Shown: one piece after another, positions 53,115 to 60,886 of the stretch
Layout of the letters: every line of letters starts with the position of its first letter
Numbering within the stretch: the stretch's first letter is position 1
Assembly (NCBI RefSeq): GCF_036170895.1
Contig: NZ_CP108036.1
Location: forward strand, 7,785,501 to 7,849,500
Origin: Streptomyces erythrochromogenes
GTDB lineage: Bacteria; Actinomycetota; Actinomycetes; Streptomycetales; Streptomycetaceae
Length of the DNA: 64,000 nt
Direction of reading: 5' to 3'
The notes under the pieces: generated by a model
What the model was told of the DNA's origin: nothing
The model's database searches: none
What the model saw: only the letters and a program-made list of their open reading frames with translations
Position numbers and translations under genes: made by a program

Positions 53115-53561
53115 TCAGGCCTTCGACTTGGCGTCGATCTCGGTGATCAGGCCCTCGATGAGGCCCTTGATCTCGTCGCGGATGGGGCGGACGGCCTCGA
53201 CGCCCTGGCCGGCCGGGTCTTCGAGCTGCCAGTCGAGGTAGGTCTTGCCGGGGAAGTACGGGCAGGCGTCCCCGCAGCCCATGGTGATGATGTAGTCGGA
53301 CGCCTGGACGACTTCTTCGGTGAGCGGCTTGAGGTAGGCGTCGGCCAGGTCCACGCCTGCCTCGGCGAGGGCGTCGAGCCGTTCGGCCGGCACGACCGGG
53401 TGCGGGCCGACCCGGGCGTGCTCGGTGAGACGCGTGTGGGAGTCGGCGAGCACGTCCAGCACGGTTTCCGGCGCGAAGCGGCCGGCGAATCGGTTGGCGA
53501 GGCGGGCGGTCTCGGCGGCCGGGCGTTCGTCCGGCAGGAGGGGCGAGGAGGGCGTGGGCAT
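53115..53561 (-). CDS. arsC: arsenate reductase ArsC-like protein lacking the catalytic P-loop
   Basis: 148 residues. The N-terminal three-helix-bundle dimerisation region (ETARLANRFAGRFAPETVLD) is present, and the C-terminal half of a low-molecular-weight phosphatase-type ArsC follows (LKPLTEEVVQASDYIITMGC, GDACPYFPGKTYLDWQLEDP). Between them about 55 residues expected in relatives are missing in frame, including the CX5R loop (FVCVHNAGRSQ in relatives). Cys96 and Cys100 remain. It is therefore probably inactive as an arsenate reductase. ATG 53561 is preferred; a TTG lies upstream. Divergent from arsR. Confidence 0.8.
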   Translation of the reverse strand: MPTPSSPLLPDERPAAETARLANRFAGRFAPETVLDVLADSHTRLTEHARVGPHPVVPAERLDALAEAGVDLADAYLKPLTEEVVQASDYIITMGCGDACPYFPGKTYLDWQLEDPAGQGVEAVRPIRDEIKGLIEGLITEIDAKSKA

Positions 53562-53615
53562 GGCGATCCCGTTCAAAGGATCCAATTAGGTCAGTGCAGG
53601 CTGGTGTCAGCCCCA

Positions 53616-53635
53616 ACTGATGTGACAGTATCAGT
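53616..53635. promoter_or_regulatory. candidate ArsR operator ACTGAT-N8-ATCAGT
   Basis: A perfect 6-bp dyad with 8-bp spacer ends two bases before the arsR ATG at 53638 and lies between divergent arsC and arsR. No Shine-Dalgarno sequence is visible, so arsR may be leaderless with the operator over its promoter. Confidence 0.6.
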
Positions 53636-53637
53636 CC

Positions 53638-53949
53638 ATGATGACGTCAGTCGACACTGATCTGATGCGGATTCTGGCCGACCCTCTCAGGCTTCGGATC
53701 GTGGCTCTGCTCGCCCGCGAGACGCTCTGCACCACCCACCTGGTGGAGGAGACGGGCGCGAAGCAGACGAACCTCTCCAACCACATGAGGGTGCGGGAAG
53801 CGGGGGTCGTGGAGACGGAGCCGTGCGGCCGGTACATCTACTACCGCCTGCGCCCGGAGGTCATCGAAGCCCTCGCCGGCCACTTCTCCGACCTCGCTCA
53901 GACCGCGCGGGCCACCGCAGAAGCGGATCTCAAGCGGGCCTGCTCATGA
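53638..53949 (+). CDS. arsR: ArsR/SmtB-family repressor
   Basis: 103 residues. Winged HTH: ILADPLRLRIVALLARETLC, TTHLVEETGAKQTNLSNHMR, YIYYRLRPEVIEALAGHF. The usual metal-binding CVC motif in the alpha-3 helix is reduced to a single Cys (LCTTHL); other Cys at CGRY and the C-terminus may contribute, as in alternative ArsR site types. It leads arsR-aqp-arsO and is divergent from arsC. Expected to release DNA on binding As(III) or Sb(III). Confidence 0.9.
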   Translation: MMTSVDTDLMRILADPLRLRIVALLARETLCTTHLVEETGAKQTNLSNHMRVREAGVVETEPCGRYIYYRLRPEVIEALAGHFSDLAQTARATAEADLKRACS

Positions 53950-53986
53950 CCCGCTTCCTGCCTCACCTGCCCGAGAGGAACCTGCC

Positions 53987-54769
53987 TTGACCGCCACCGA
54001 GCCCGCCGCGAGCGACGTCACGGCCGCCGATATGGCGCCGCAGCCCGCGCCCGGCGCGACTACGCCCCGTACCCCGTTGATCGCCCGCGCGGCCGCCGAG
54101 CTGGTCGGCACCGCCGCCCTGGTCGCGGTCGTGGTCGGCTCCGGCATCCAGGCCACCGACGTCACCGACGACGTCGCGCTGCAGCTGCTGGCCAACTCGA
54201 CCGCCACCGTCTTCGGGCTCGGCGTACTGATCGTCCTCCTCGGCCCGGTCTCCGGTGCCCATTTCAACCCGGCCGTCACGCTGGCGGAGTGGTGGACCGC
54301 CCGCCGCGGCGGTGCCGGCGTCACCGCCCGCGAGCTCGCCGTGTACGTGCCGTCGCAGATCGCCGGCGCGATCGCGGGCGCGATCCTCGCGGACGCGATG
54401 TTCGGCGAACCGCTGGTGAAGTGGTCCACTCACGACCGCTCCGCCGGGAACCTCCTCCTCGGCGAGGTCGTGGCGACCGCGGGTCTGATCCTGCTGGTCT
54501 TCGGTCTGGCCCGCACCGACCGGCTCCGTTTCGCGCCCGTCGCCGTCGCCTCGTACATCGGCGCCGCCTACTGGTTCACCTCCTCCACCTCCTTCGCCAA
54601 CCCGGCCGTCACCATCGGCCGCGCCTTCACCGACACTTTCGCGGGCATCGCCCCGGCCTCGGTGCCCGGCTTCATCGGCATGCAGCTGATCGGCGCCGCA
54701 GTGGGCCTGGCTCTGGTGGCGGTCATCTTCATGCGCGGCCAGACCGACTCCGGGACGCCTGCGGCATGA
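53987..54769 (+). CDS. aquaporin-family (MIP) channel, arsenic-associated
   Basis: 260 residues, six helices and two half-helices with NPA motifs at 94-96 (GAHFNPAVT) and 205-207 (FANPAVTIGRAF). It starts at TTG 53987 and sits in an ars operon where Streptomyces clusters normally have an Acr3/ArsB efflux pump. AqpS-type channels in ars operons of other bacteria let arsenite leave down its gradient. Its stop overlaps the start of the arsO-like gene (ATGA), showing translational coupling. Confidence 0.88.
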   Translation: MTATEPAASDVTAADMAPQPAPGATTPRTPLIARAAAELVGTAALVAVVVGSGIQATDVTDDVALQLLANSTATVFGLGVLIVLLGPVSGAHFNPAVTLAEWWTARRGGAGVTARELAVYVPSQIAGAIAGAILADAMFGEPLVKWSTHDRSAGNLLLGEVVATAGLILLVFGLARTDRLRFAPVAVASYIGAAYWFTSSTSFANPAVTIGRAFTDTFAGIAPASVPGFIGMQLIGAAVGLALVAVIFMRGQTDSGTPAA

Positions 54770-55823
54770 CGCAGCGCACGGACGTGGTGGTGATCGGCGG
54801 CGGCCAGTCCGGGCTCGCCGCCGGCTACCACCTGCGCCGCCTGGGCATCGAGCACGTCATTCTGGACGCCGAGGCGGCACCCGGCGGGGCCTGGCAGCAC
54901 ACCTGGGACTCCCCGTGCCTGTTCTCCCCGGCCCAGTACTCCTCCCTGCCCGGGCGGCTCATGCCCTCCCGGCCGGGCGAGCTCTACCCCGACGCTGCCC
55001 ACGTCGTGGGCTACCTCACCGACTACGAGAAGCGGTACGAACTGCCCGTACACCACGGCACGCGGGTGCAGAGCGTGCACCGCGACGGGCCCCGCCTGCG
55101 GGTCGAGACTGACTCCGGATCCTGGACCGCGCGAGCGGCCATCAGCGCCACCGGCACCTGGACCCGCCCCTTCCTGCCCGCCGTCCCCGGCCGGCGCGAC
55201 CGCCAGGGCCGCCAGCTGCACACCGTGCAGTACCGCAGACCGTCCGAGTTCGCCGGGCAGAGCGTGGTTGTCGTCGGCGGGGGCAACTCCGGCGCGCAGA
55301 TCGCCGCCGACCTTGCCCACAACGGAGCCGACCTGACCTGGGTCAACCGGCGCGCGCCCCGCTATCTCGCCGACGACATCGACGGCCGCGCCCTCTTCGA
55401 CGCGGCGACCGCCCGCCGCCGGGCCCTCGACGAAGGCCGCACCGACACCGGCGGCGTCGCCTCCCTCGGCGACATCGTCGCCGTCCCGCGCGTACGCGCC
55501 GCCCGCGACGCCGGACTCCTCACCGCCGCCCGATGTTCACCCGCCTCACGCCGACCGGGGTCGAGCGGGCCGACGGCACCCGCCAGGCCGCGGACGCGGT
55601 CATCTGCGCCACCGGCTTCAGGCCCGCCCTCGCACACCTCGCCGGCCTGGGCCTGCGCGGCACCCGAGGCCGCATCGCCACCGTCGGCACCCGCGCGGCC
55701 GAAGACCCGCGGCTGCACCTCCTCGGCTACGGCGACTGGACCGGCCCGGCCTCCGCCACCCTGATCGGCGTGGGCCGCACCGCTCGCGAAGCCGCCCGCG
55801 AGATCGCCTCCCTGCTCGCCTGA
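54766..55823 (+). pseudogene. arsO: ArsO-like flavin monooxygenase with a single frameshift
   Basis: The first frame encodes the FAD motif VVVIGGGQSGLAAG (about 7-20) and the NADPH motif [14 protein letters not shown]. It is lost near 55525, where a missing base in a GC run shifts the sequence. The remainder ([40 protein letters not shown]) continues in another frame to 55823. Restoring one base gives about 352 residues, the normal size of ArsO in Streptomyces arsenic clusters. It may be a sequencing error rather than a true mutation. Confidence 0.8.
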
Positions 55824-55829
55824 TCCTGC

Positions 55830-56101
55830 CCTGCCGTCAGCGCCTCGTGCTGGGCACGTTCGAGCAGGCCGTCGGCGTGGCTGTGCGGATTGCGGAGGGC
55901 TGCGAAGGAGCCCTCGGCGACAGCCGCAGCGCCGCGGTGGATGCTGCGGTAGGTGTCGCTGCGGTCGTCCTGCATCAGCCGTAGGCGGCTGCGTCTCGGC
56001 GTTGGCAGGACACGGTGCAGAATCTGCTCGACCACCTGGGCGCCGGCCAGGATGTCCTTCTGGTCCCCGCGGTTGGACATGCGGGAGGTGCCGACGGTCA
56101 T
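55830..56101 (-). pseudogene. TIGR02391-type (Ymh/Abi-associated) protein fragment
   Basis: About 85 residues (MSNRGDQKDILAGAQVVEQI, SDTYRSIHRGAAAVAEGSFA, ALRNPHSHADG) match the C-terminal region of TIGR02391 proteins, including the RNPxxH motif. The N-terminal half is missing and the 3' end merges with the arsO 3' region. Likely a leftover of a mobile or defence gene. Confidence 0.6.
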
Positions 56102-56251
56102 CCCTGGAGGGTTCGGCGGGTGGTAGAGCGTGGTCAGCTCCAGGAACCGGGCCGGCTCCCCGCGGGCTCATGCGATGGCTGCGAGGGGAACGGCCATGGC
56201 CGAATCCTGGACCTGTGCCGATCGGTCGGGAACCAGGATTCCCAGATCGGT

Positions 56252-56758
56252 TCACACAACCACGGTGCTGCGGCGCTCCAACAGGATCACGTCCCGCCAC
56301 GTGCCGTGGTGGCGGCCGACGCGTTCGCGGGTGCCGATGACGCGGAAGCCCGCGCGCTGGTGGAGGGCGAGGCTGGCGGTGTTCTCGGGGAAGATCCCGG
56401 ACTGGACGGTCCAGATGCCCGCGGTCTCGGTCGAGGCGATCAGGGCGTCCAGCAGGGCGCGGGCGACGCCGCGGCCGCGGGCGTCGGGGTGGACGTATAC
56501 GGAGTGCTCGACCACGCCCGCGTACGCGCACCGGTCGGAGACCGCGCTCGCCGCGACCCAGCCCGACACCCGGCCGTCCTCGTCGAGGGCGACGAAGCGG
56601 TGGCCGGGCAGCTTGGCCTTGTCGAACGCGGCCCAGTCGGGGGCCTGCGTCTCGAAGGTGGCGTTGCCCTCGTCGATCCCCGACTGGTAGATGTGCAGCA
56701 CCTGCTCGGCGTGCTCGGGCAGCAGTTCCTCGATCCGCACGCCGGTCACGCCGGTCAC
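56252..56758 (-). CDS. arsN1: GNAT acetyltransferase, ArsN1-like
   Basis: 168 residues. GNAT fold with acetyl-CoA motif SVYVHPDARGRGVARALLDA and C-terminal AGFRVIGTRERVGRHHGTWR followed by DVILLER, as in phosphinothricin-type acetyltransferases. The ArsN1 subgroup N-acetylates arsinothricin and lies in ars clusters next to arsR, as here. GTG start at 56758 overlaps the stop of arsR2. A plain phosphinothricin acetyltransferase is the alternative; context favours ArsN1. Confidence 0.8.
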   Translation of the reverse strand: MTGVTGVRIEELLPEHAEQVLHIYQSGIDEGNATFETQAPDWAAFDKAKLPGHRFVALDEDGRVSGWVAASAVSDRCAYAGVVEHSVYVHPDARGRGVARALLDALIASTETAGIWTVQSGIFPENTASLALHQRAGFRVIGTRERVGRHHGTWRDVILLERRSTVVV

Positions 56759-57123
56759 GCCGTCTTCCCGGCGCCGGCCAGCAGGGCGCCCATGGCGGCG
56801 AGCACGGACGGCTCGACCCGGTAGTACACCCACGTCCCGCGGCGCTCGGAGGACAGCAGCCCGGCCTCCTTCAGCTTCTTCAGATGGTGGGAGACGGTGG
56901 GCTGGGAGACTCCGACGTCGGAGATGTCGCACACGCACGCCTCCCCGCCCTCGTGGGAGGCGACGGCGGAGAACAGGCGCAGGCGCACGGGGTCACCGAG
57001 GGCCTTGAACATCTTCGCGGCGACCTCGGCCTCCTCGGCCGACATCGGGCGCTCGTTCAGCGGCGGGCAGCAGGCCGCGACGGCGTCGGGCTCCAGCAGC
57101 GGCAGAACCTTCACATTCGACAT
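56755..57123 (-). CDS. arsR: ArsR-family As(III)-responsive repressor
   Basis: About 122 residues from ATG 57123. HTH and wing: MFKALGDPVRLRLFSAVASH, VSQPTVSHHLKKLKEAGLLS, ERRGTWVYYRVEPSVLAAMG. The CVCD metal site (ACVCDISD) is intact, unlike in the other ArsR of this window. The start lies inside a 14-bp operator core shared with the divergent Cys-rich operon. It is translationally coupled to arsN1. Likely the main arsenic sensor of the right half. Confidence 0.92.
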   Translation of the reverse strand: MSNVKVLPLLEPDAVAACCPPLNERPMSAEEAEVAAKMFKALGDPVRLRLFSAVASHEGGEACVCDISDVGVSQPTVSHHLKKLKEAGLLSSERRGTWVYYRVEPSVLAAMGALLAGAGKTA

Positions 57124-57137
57124 ACGTCTATGTTGAC
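57124..57137. promoter_or_regulatory. operator core ACGTCTATGTTGAC, copy 1
   Basis: Located at the very start of arsR2 (minus strand). The same 14-bp sequence occurs at 57955-57968, upstream of the Cys-rich peptide gene. Flanking bases (GTCGA a few bases downstream in both) also match. This is most likely the ArsR2 binding site used at both promoters. Confidence 0.75.
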
Positions 57138-57149
57138 ACACGTCGAACT

Positions 57150-57945
57150 AAGAAGGCAGGGGATCCGGCACGGGCCAGATGGGCGCCCGGACGGCGGGCC
57201 GCCCGGGCGGCACCGCGGCCGACCCCGCGCAGCGTGTTGGAGGACAGGCCGTGCTGCCGCTCCGGCCCGACGGACGCCGGGCCCGGACGGGCCGGGGAGG
57301 CGCCGCCGCGGTGGCGGGCGCGCCCGGCCGGGTCGAGGGTGCCGTCGAGTCCGGCAAGGTGGGGCAGATGGGGTCGGTAGCCGGTGGCGAGGATCAGCGC
57401 GTCCAGCCGCTCCATGGTGCCGTCGGCCACGTGACCCGGTCGTCGGTGAGCCGCTTGAACATCGGGCGCCGGTCGGGACGCCGGCGGTGAGGGCGGCGCG
57501 GTAGCGGCCGTCGTCCGGGACCGGCGGGGCGGGCGGAGTCCTCAGGAGCCGTTCGAGCGGGGCGGTGTCCAGGCCGGTGCAGGACCTGGCCGGCGAAGGT
57601 CTCCAGGCCCGGCTGGCCCGGCTGGCCCGGCAGGTCAGGGCGGTGCGGGCGGCCGAAGCTGCCCGAGGCGGCGGCCGCCCGCGCCCACAGTTGCCCGCCG
57701 CCCTCCAGGTCGACCGTGGACCCGGCGACGTCGGGCCGGACCGCTGTCACGCGCCGGCCCGCGCGGATGCCGGCCTGCAGGCGGGCGGCGTAGGCGGTCG
57801 GATGGGCGACGGCCTCCTCCCGGGTCCGACGCCTCCAGCGCCACCGGCTTCAGCCCTGCCCTGACCAGCGCATGCGCTGCAGCCGCCCCCGACTGCCCGC
57901 CCCCGATGGCGACGGCTTCCGCGTGGTCCGCGGCAACTCCTAATA
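57150..57945 (-). pseudogene. FAD-dependent monooxygenase (ArsO-like), multiply frameshifted
   Basis: Family pieces in several frames: [49 protein letters not shown], and C-terminal ERLDALILATGYRPHLPHLA then GLDGTLDP. Three or more indels separate them. It lies between the two operator copies and was presumably part of the divergent arsR2 control region or its own unit before decay. Confidence 0.75.
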
Positions 57946-57954
57946 ATTAGATGA

Positions 57955-57968
57955 ACGTCTATGTTGAC
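57955..57968. promoter_or_regulatory. operator core ACGTCTATGTTGAC, copy 2
   Basis: Identical to the core at 57124-57137. It lies about 70-85 bp upstream of the Cys-rich peptide ATG (58038), within a locally AT-rich stretch (TAATAATTAG at 57941-57950) suitable for a promoter. It suggests that ArsR2 controls the Cys-rich-FAD-MFS operon. Confidence 0.75.
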
Positions 57969-58037
57969 GTCTGTCGATACAAGTGCCATGCTGATCACGC
58001 AAGCCATAGACAAACTTCGAAACACAAGGGAGTCCTC

Positions 58038-58241
58038 ATGAACGAGCCGGTCAACCCCACCAGCCCGAACCGCGCCGCGATGACGGGCTCCTGTTGCGGC
58101 ACCGCCCCCGCACCCGCCGAGGTGGCGCCCGCCCAGTCCTCACCCTGCTGCGGCACCAGCGAGGACGCCGCAACCGCCGGAGCCTGCTGCGCCCCGCAGG
58201 CCAAGAGCGAAGCCGTCGCCGCCGGCGCCGGCTGCTGCTGA
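58038..58241 (+). CDS. small cysteine-pair protein of the ars operon
   Basis: 67 residues with eight cysteines arranged as four adjacent pairs: 19-20, 37-38, 50-51 and 66-67, two of them in a repeated CCGT motif. The rest is Ala/Pro/Ser/Thr-rich and probably disordered. There is no signal peptide. AAGGGAGT precedes the ATG. Vicinal thiols are ideal ligands for As(III) or trivalent organoarsenicals, so an arsenic carrier or sink role is inferred. The downstream FAD monooxygenase ends in a similar CC-containing tail. It is the first gene of an operon under an ArsR2-type operator. Confidence 0.72.
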   Translation: MNEPVNPTSPNRAAMTGSCCGTAPAPAEVAPAQSSPCCGTSEDAATAGACCAPQAKSEAVAAGAGCC

Positions 58242-58290
58242 CCCACTGAAGCCCCCGCCCACCCGCCCGCCTGCACGAAGACCCGGAGAC

Positions 58291-59661
58291 ATGCCAATGA
58301 GCGAGACCACCACCGAGCTGCCCGTCGTCGTCATCGGGGCCGGCCCCGCCGGACTCGCCGCCGCCGCCCACCTCCTCGACCGCGACATCACGCCCCTCGT
58401 CCTGGAAGCCGGACCGCTCGCCGGGGCCGCCGTGCGCGAGTGGGCTCACGTACGGCTGTTCTCCCGCTGGGGCGAACTCGTCGACCCGGCCGCCGAGAAG
58501 CTCCTGGCCCCGACCGGCTGGACCAAGCCCGCCGAGGGCACCTACCCCTCCGGCGGGGACTGGGCCGAGCGCTACCTCCAGCCGCTGGCCGACGTGCTCG
58601 GCGAGCAGGTCCGCTACGGGGCGCGCGTCACCGGCGTCTCCCGCACCGGCCGCGACCGCATCGTCGACGCCGACCGCGACACCCAGCCCTTCGTCGTCCA
58701 CTACGTGAACGCAGGCGGCCGCGAGCAGCGGGTCCTGGCCCGCGCCGTCATCGATGCCTCCGGCACCTGGTCCACCCCCAGCCCCGCAGGCGGCAGCGGA
58801 CTCGCCGCCCTCGGCGAGAAGGCCGCCGCGGACCGCATCACCTACCGGGTCCCGGACCTGAAGGACCCCGCGGTCCGCGCCCGCTACGCCGGGAAGCGGA
58901 CCGCGGTCATCGGCTCCGGCGCCTCCGCCTTCACCGCCCTCGCCTACCTCGCCGATCTCGCCACGTCCGACGACGGCACCGGCACGCACGCCACGTGGAT
59001 CCTGCGCCGAGGGATCTCCGGCTCCACCTTCGGCGGCGGCGAGGCCGACCAGCTCCCCGCCCGCGGCGCCCTCGGCCTGGCGGCCAAGGCCGCGGTCGAC
59101 GGCGGCCACGCCGACGCGGTCACCGGTTTCCGCACCGACGCCGTCGAACGCGACGGTGACGGCCGCCTGGTCCTCGTCGGGGAGGACGGCCGCCGCCTCG
59201 ACCCCGTCGACGAGGTCATCGTCCTGACCGGCTTCCGCCCCGACCTGACCTTCCTGGACGAGCTCCGCCTCGGCCTGGACGAGCGCCTCCAGGCCCCGAC
59301 CGCGCTCGCCCCGCTGATCGACCCCAACCAGCACTCCTGCGGCACCGTCTACCCGCACGGCGTGAACGAGCTCTCCCACCCCGAGAAGGACGTCTACCTC
59401 GTCGGCATGAAGTCCTACGGCCGCGCCCCCACCTTCCTCGCGATGACCGGCTACGAGCAGGTCCGCTCCATCGCCGCCCACCTCGCTGGCGACCAGGAAG
59501 CCGCCGAGCGCGTCGAACTCACCCTCCCCGAAACCGGCGTGTGCGGCGGCGCGGGCCTCTTCGACGAGCCCGCCGCCGCGGAGGAGACCGGTGGCGGGTG
59601 CTGCGCGGCCCCGGCCTCCCTCACCATCGGCGCCGCTCCCGCTTCCTCCGGCGGCTGCTGA
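58291..59661 (+). CDS. FAD-dependent monooxygenase with cysteine-rich C-terminal tail
   Basis: 456 residues. FAD motif GAGPAG (16-21) and NADPH motif GSGASA (208-213); FMO/ArsO-like overall, without the intact hydroxylase fingerprint readily visible. The C-terminal 40 residues are Ala/Pro/Gly-rich with Cys418, the pair Cys437-438 and a terminal Cys456, resembling the small Cys-pair protein upstream. The tail could accept or deliver arsenicals to the active site. ATG 58291, or 58297 with better RBS spacing. Operon with the flanking genes. Confidence 0.85.
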   Translation: MPMSETTTELPVVVIGAGPAGLAAAAHLLDRDITPLVLEAGPLAGAAVREWAHVRLFSRWGELVDPAAEKLLAPTGWTKPAEGTYPSGGDWAERYLQPLADVLGEQVRYGARVTGVSRTGRDRIVDADRDTQPFVVHYVNAGGREQRVLARAVIDASGTWSTPSPAGGSGLAALGEKAAADRITYRVPDLKDPAVRARYAGKRTAVIGSGASAFTALAYLADLATSDDGTGTHATWILRRGISGSTFGGGEADQLPARGALGLAAKAAVDGGHADAVTGFRTDAVERDGDGRLVLVGEDGRRLDPVDEVIVLTGFRPDLTFLDELRLGLDERLQAPTALAPLIDPNQHSCGTVYPHGVNELSHPEKDVYLVGMKSYGRAPTFLAMTGYEQVRSIAAHLAGDQEAAERVELTLPETGVCGGAGLFDEPAAAEETGGGCCAAPASLTIGAAPASSGGC

Positions 59662-59662
59662 G

Positions 59663-60886
59663 GTGGGCGGCCTTCAAAGCGGCGTGGCCGCGACCGGGAC
59701 GGGGGTCCGGTCGCGGCCACGCGCCGTCCTGCCCGCCCTCTGCCTCACCCAGATCACCAGCTGGGGCATCGTCTACTACGCCTTCCTCGTCCTCAACCCG
59801 GCCATCACCGCCGACACCGGCTGGAGCGCGGGCGCGACCACCGCGGCGTTCTCCGCCGCCCTCGTCGTTTCCGCCGGCGCCGGGATCCACGTCGGCCGCG
59901 TCCTGGACCACCGCGGCCCCCGCACGGTCATGACCGCCGGCTCCGTCCTGGGTTCGCTGAGCCTGCTGGTGATAGCCGCGGCCCCCAACCTGGCCGTCTT
60001 CGTCGCCGGTTGGCTCCTCGCCGGAGCGGCGATGGCCGCCATCCTCTACCAGCCCGCCTTCGCCGCCCTCACCCGCTGGTGGGGCCCCGACCACATCCGC
60101 GCGCTCACGATCGTCACCCTCGCCGGCGGACTCGCCTCCACCGTCTTCGCACCCCTGACCGCGGTCCTCGCCGACCACATGTCCTGGCGCGCAACCTACG
60201 TAGTACTCGCCGGCGTCCTCGCGGCCCTGACCGTCCCCGCCCACGCGATCGCGCTGAAGGCCCCGTGGCCGCCGGCCCCGCCGAGCCCGCCGCACGTCAC
60301 CGGCGGCCACGAAGGCGTGGTGCGCAGCCGGGCGTTCTGGATGCTGGCCGTCACCTTCACCCTGTCCGCGTTCGCGATGTATGCCGTCGTCATCGGCCTC
60401 GTCCCCCTGCTGATCGAACGCGGCTACACCACCACCCAAGCCGCATGGGCTCTCGGCCTCGGCGGCGCCGGCCAGACCCTCGGCCGCACCCTGTACGGCG
60501 CCCTCGCCAGCCAGCTCGGCGTCACCGCCCGCACCGTCACCCTGATCGCCCTCGGCGCCCTCACCACCGCAGCCCTCGCCGCCGTGGCCGGCCCGTACGC
60601 CCTGCTCGTCGCGGTTTCCGTCCTCGCCGGGGTGATCCGCGGCAACCTCACCCTCCTCCAGGCCACCGCCGTCACCGACCGCTGGGGCACCACCCACTAC
60701 GGCCGACTCTCCGGCCTCCTCGGCGCACCCGCACACGCCGCAGCCGCCCTTGCCCCCTTCGCCGGCGCGGTCCTTGCCGGACCCCTCGGCGGCTACCCCG
60801 CACTCTTCGCACTGCTCGCCGCGCTGTCGGTCACCGCTGCTGCCACAGCATGGGGGACTCGTCCGGACACCGGCCCGAGAGGATGA
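59663..60886 (+). CDS. MFS transporter of the ars operon
   Basis: 407 residues from GTG 59663, one base after the upstream stop, so coupled. About 12 helices: WGIVYYAFLVLNPAITADTG, TAAFSAALVVSAGAGIHVGR, MLAVTFTLSAFAMYAVVIGL, ALFALLAALSVTAAATAWG. It belongs to the major facilitator superfamily (MFS_1). Position after the FAD enzyme suggests export of the oxidised or conjugated arsenical. It is not recognisably ArsJ, since no GAPDH partner is present; ArsK-like export is one possibility. Confidence 0.85.
   Translation: MGGLQSGVAATGTGVRSRPRAVLPALCLTQITSWGIVYYAFLVLNPAITADTGWSAGATTAAFSAALVVSAGAGIHVGRVLDHRGPRTVMTAGSVLGSLSLLVIAAAPNLAVFVAGWLLAGAAMAAILYQPAFAALTRWWGPDHIRALTIVTLAGGLASTVFAPLTAVLADHMSWRATYVVLAGVLAALTVPAHAIALKAPWPPAPPSPPHVTGGHEGVVRSRAFWMLAVTFTLSAFAMYAVVIGLVPLLIERGYTTTQAAWALGLGGAGQTLGRTLYGALASQLGVTARTVTLIALGALTTAALAAVAGPYALLVAVSVLAGVIRGNLTLLQATAVTDRWGTTHYGRLSGLLGAPAHAAAALAPFAGAVLAGPLGGYPALFALLAALSVTAAATAWGTRPDTGPRG

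Noticed and set aside
54766..55764. Calling arsO as a full gene through the end of its first frame
   Set aside because: After about 55525 that frame becomes Arg/Pro/Ser-rich while the true ArsO C-terminus continues in another frame.
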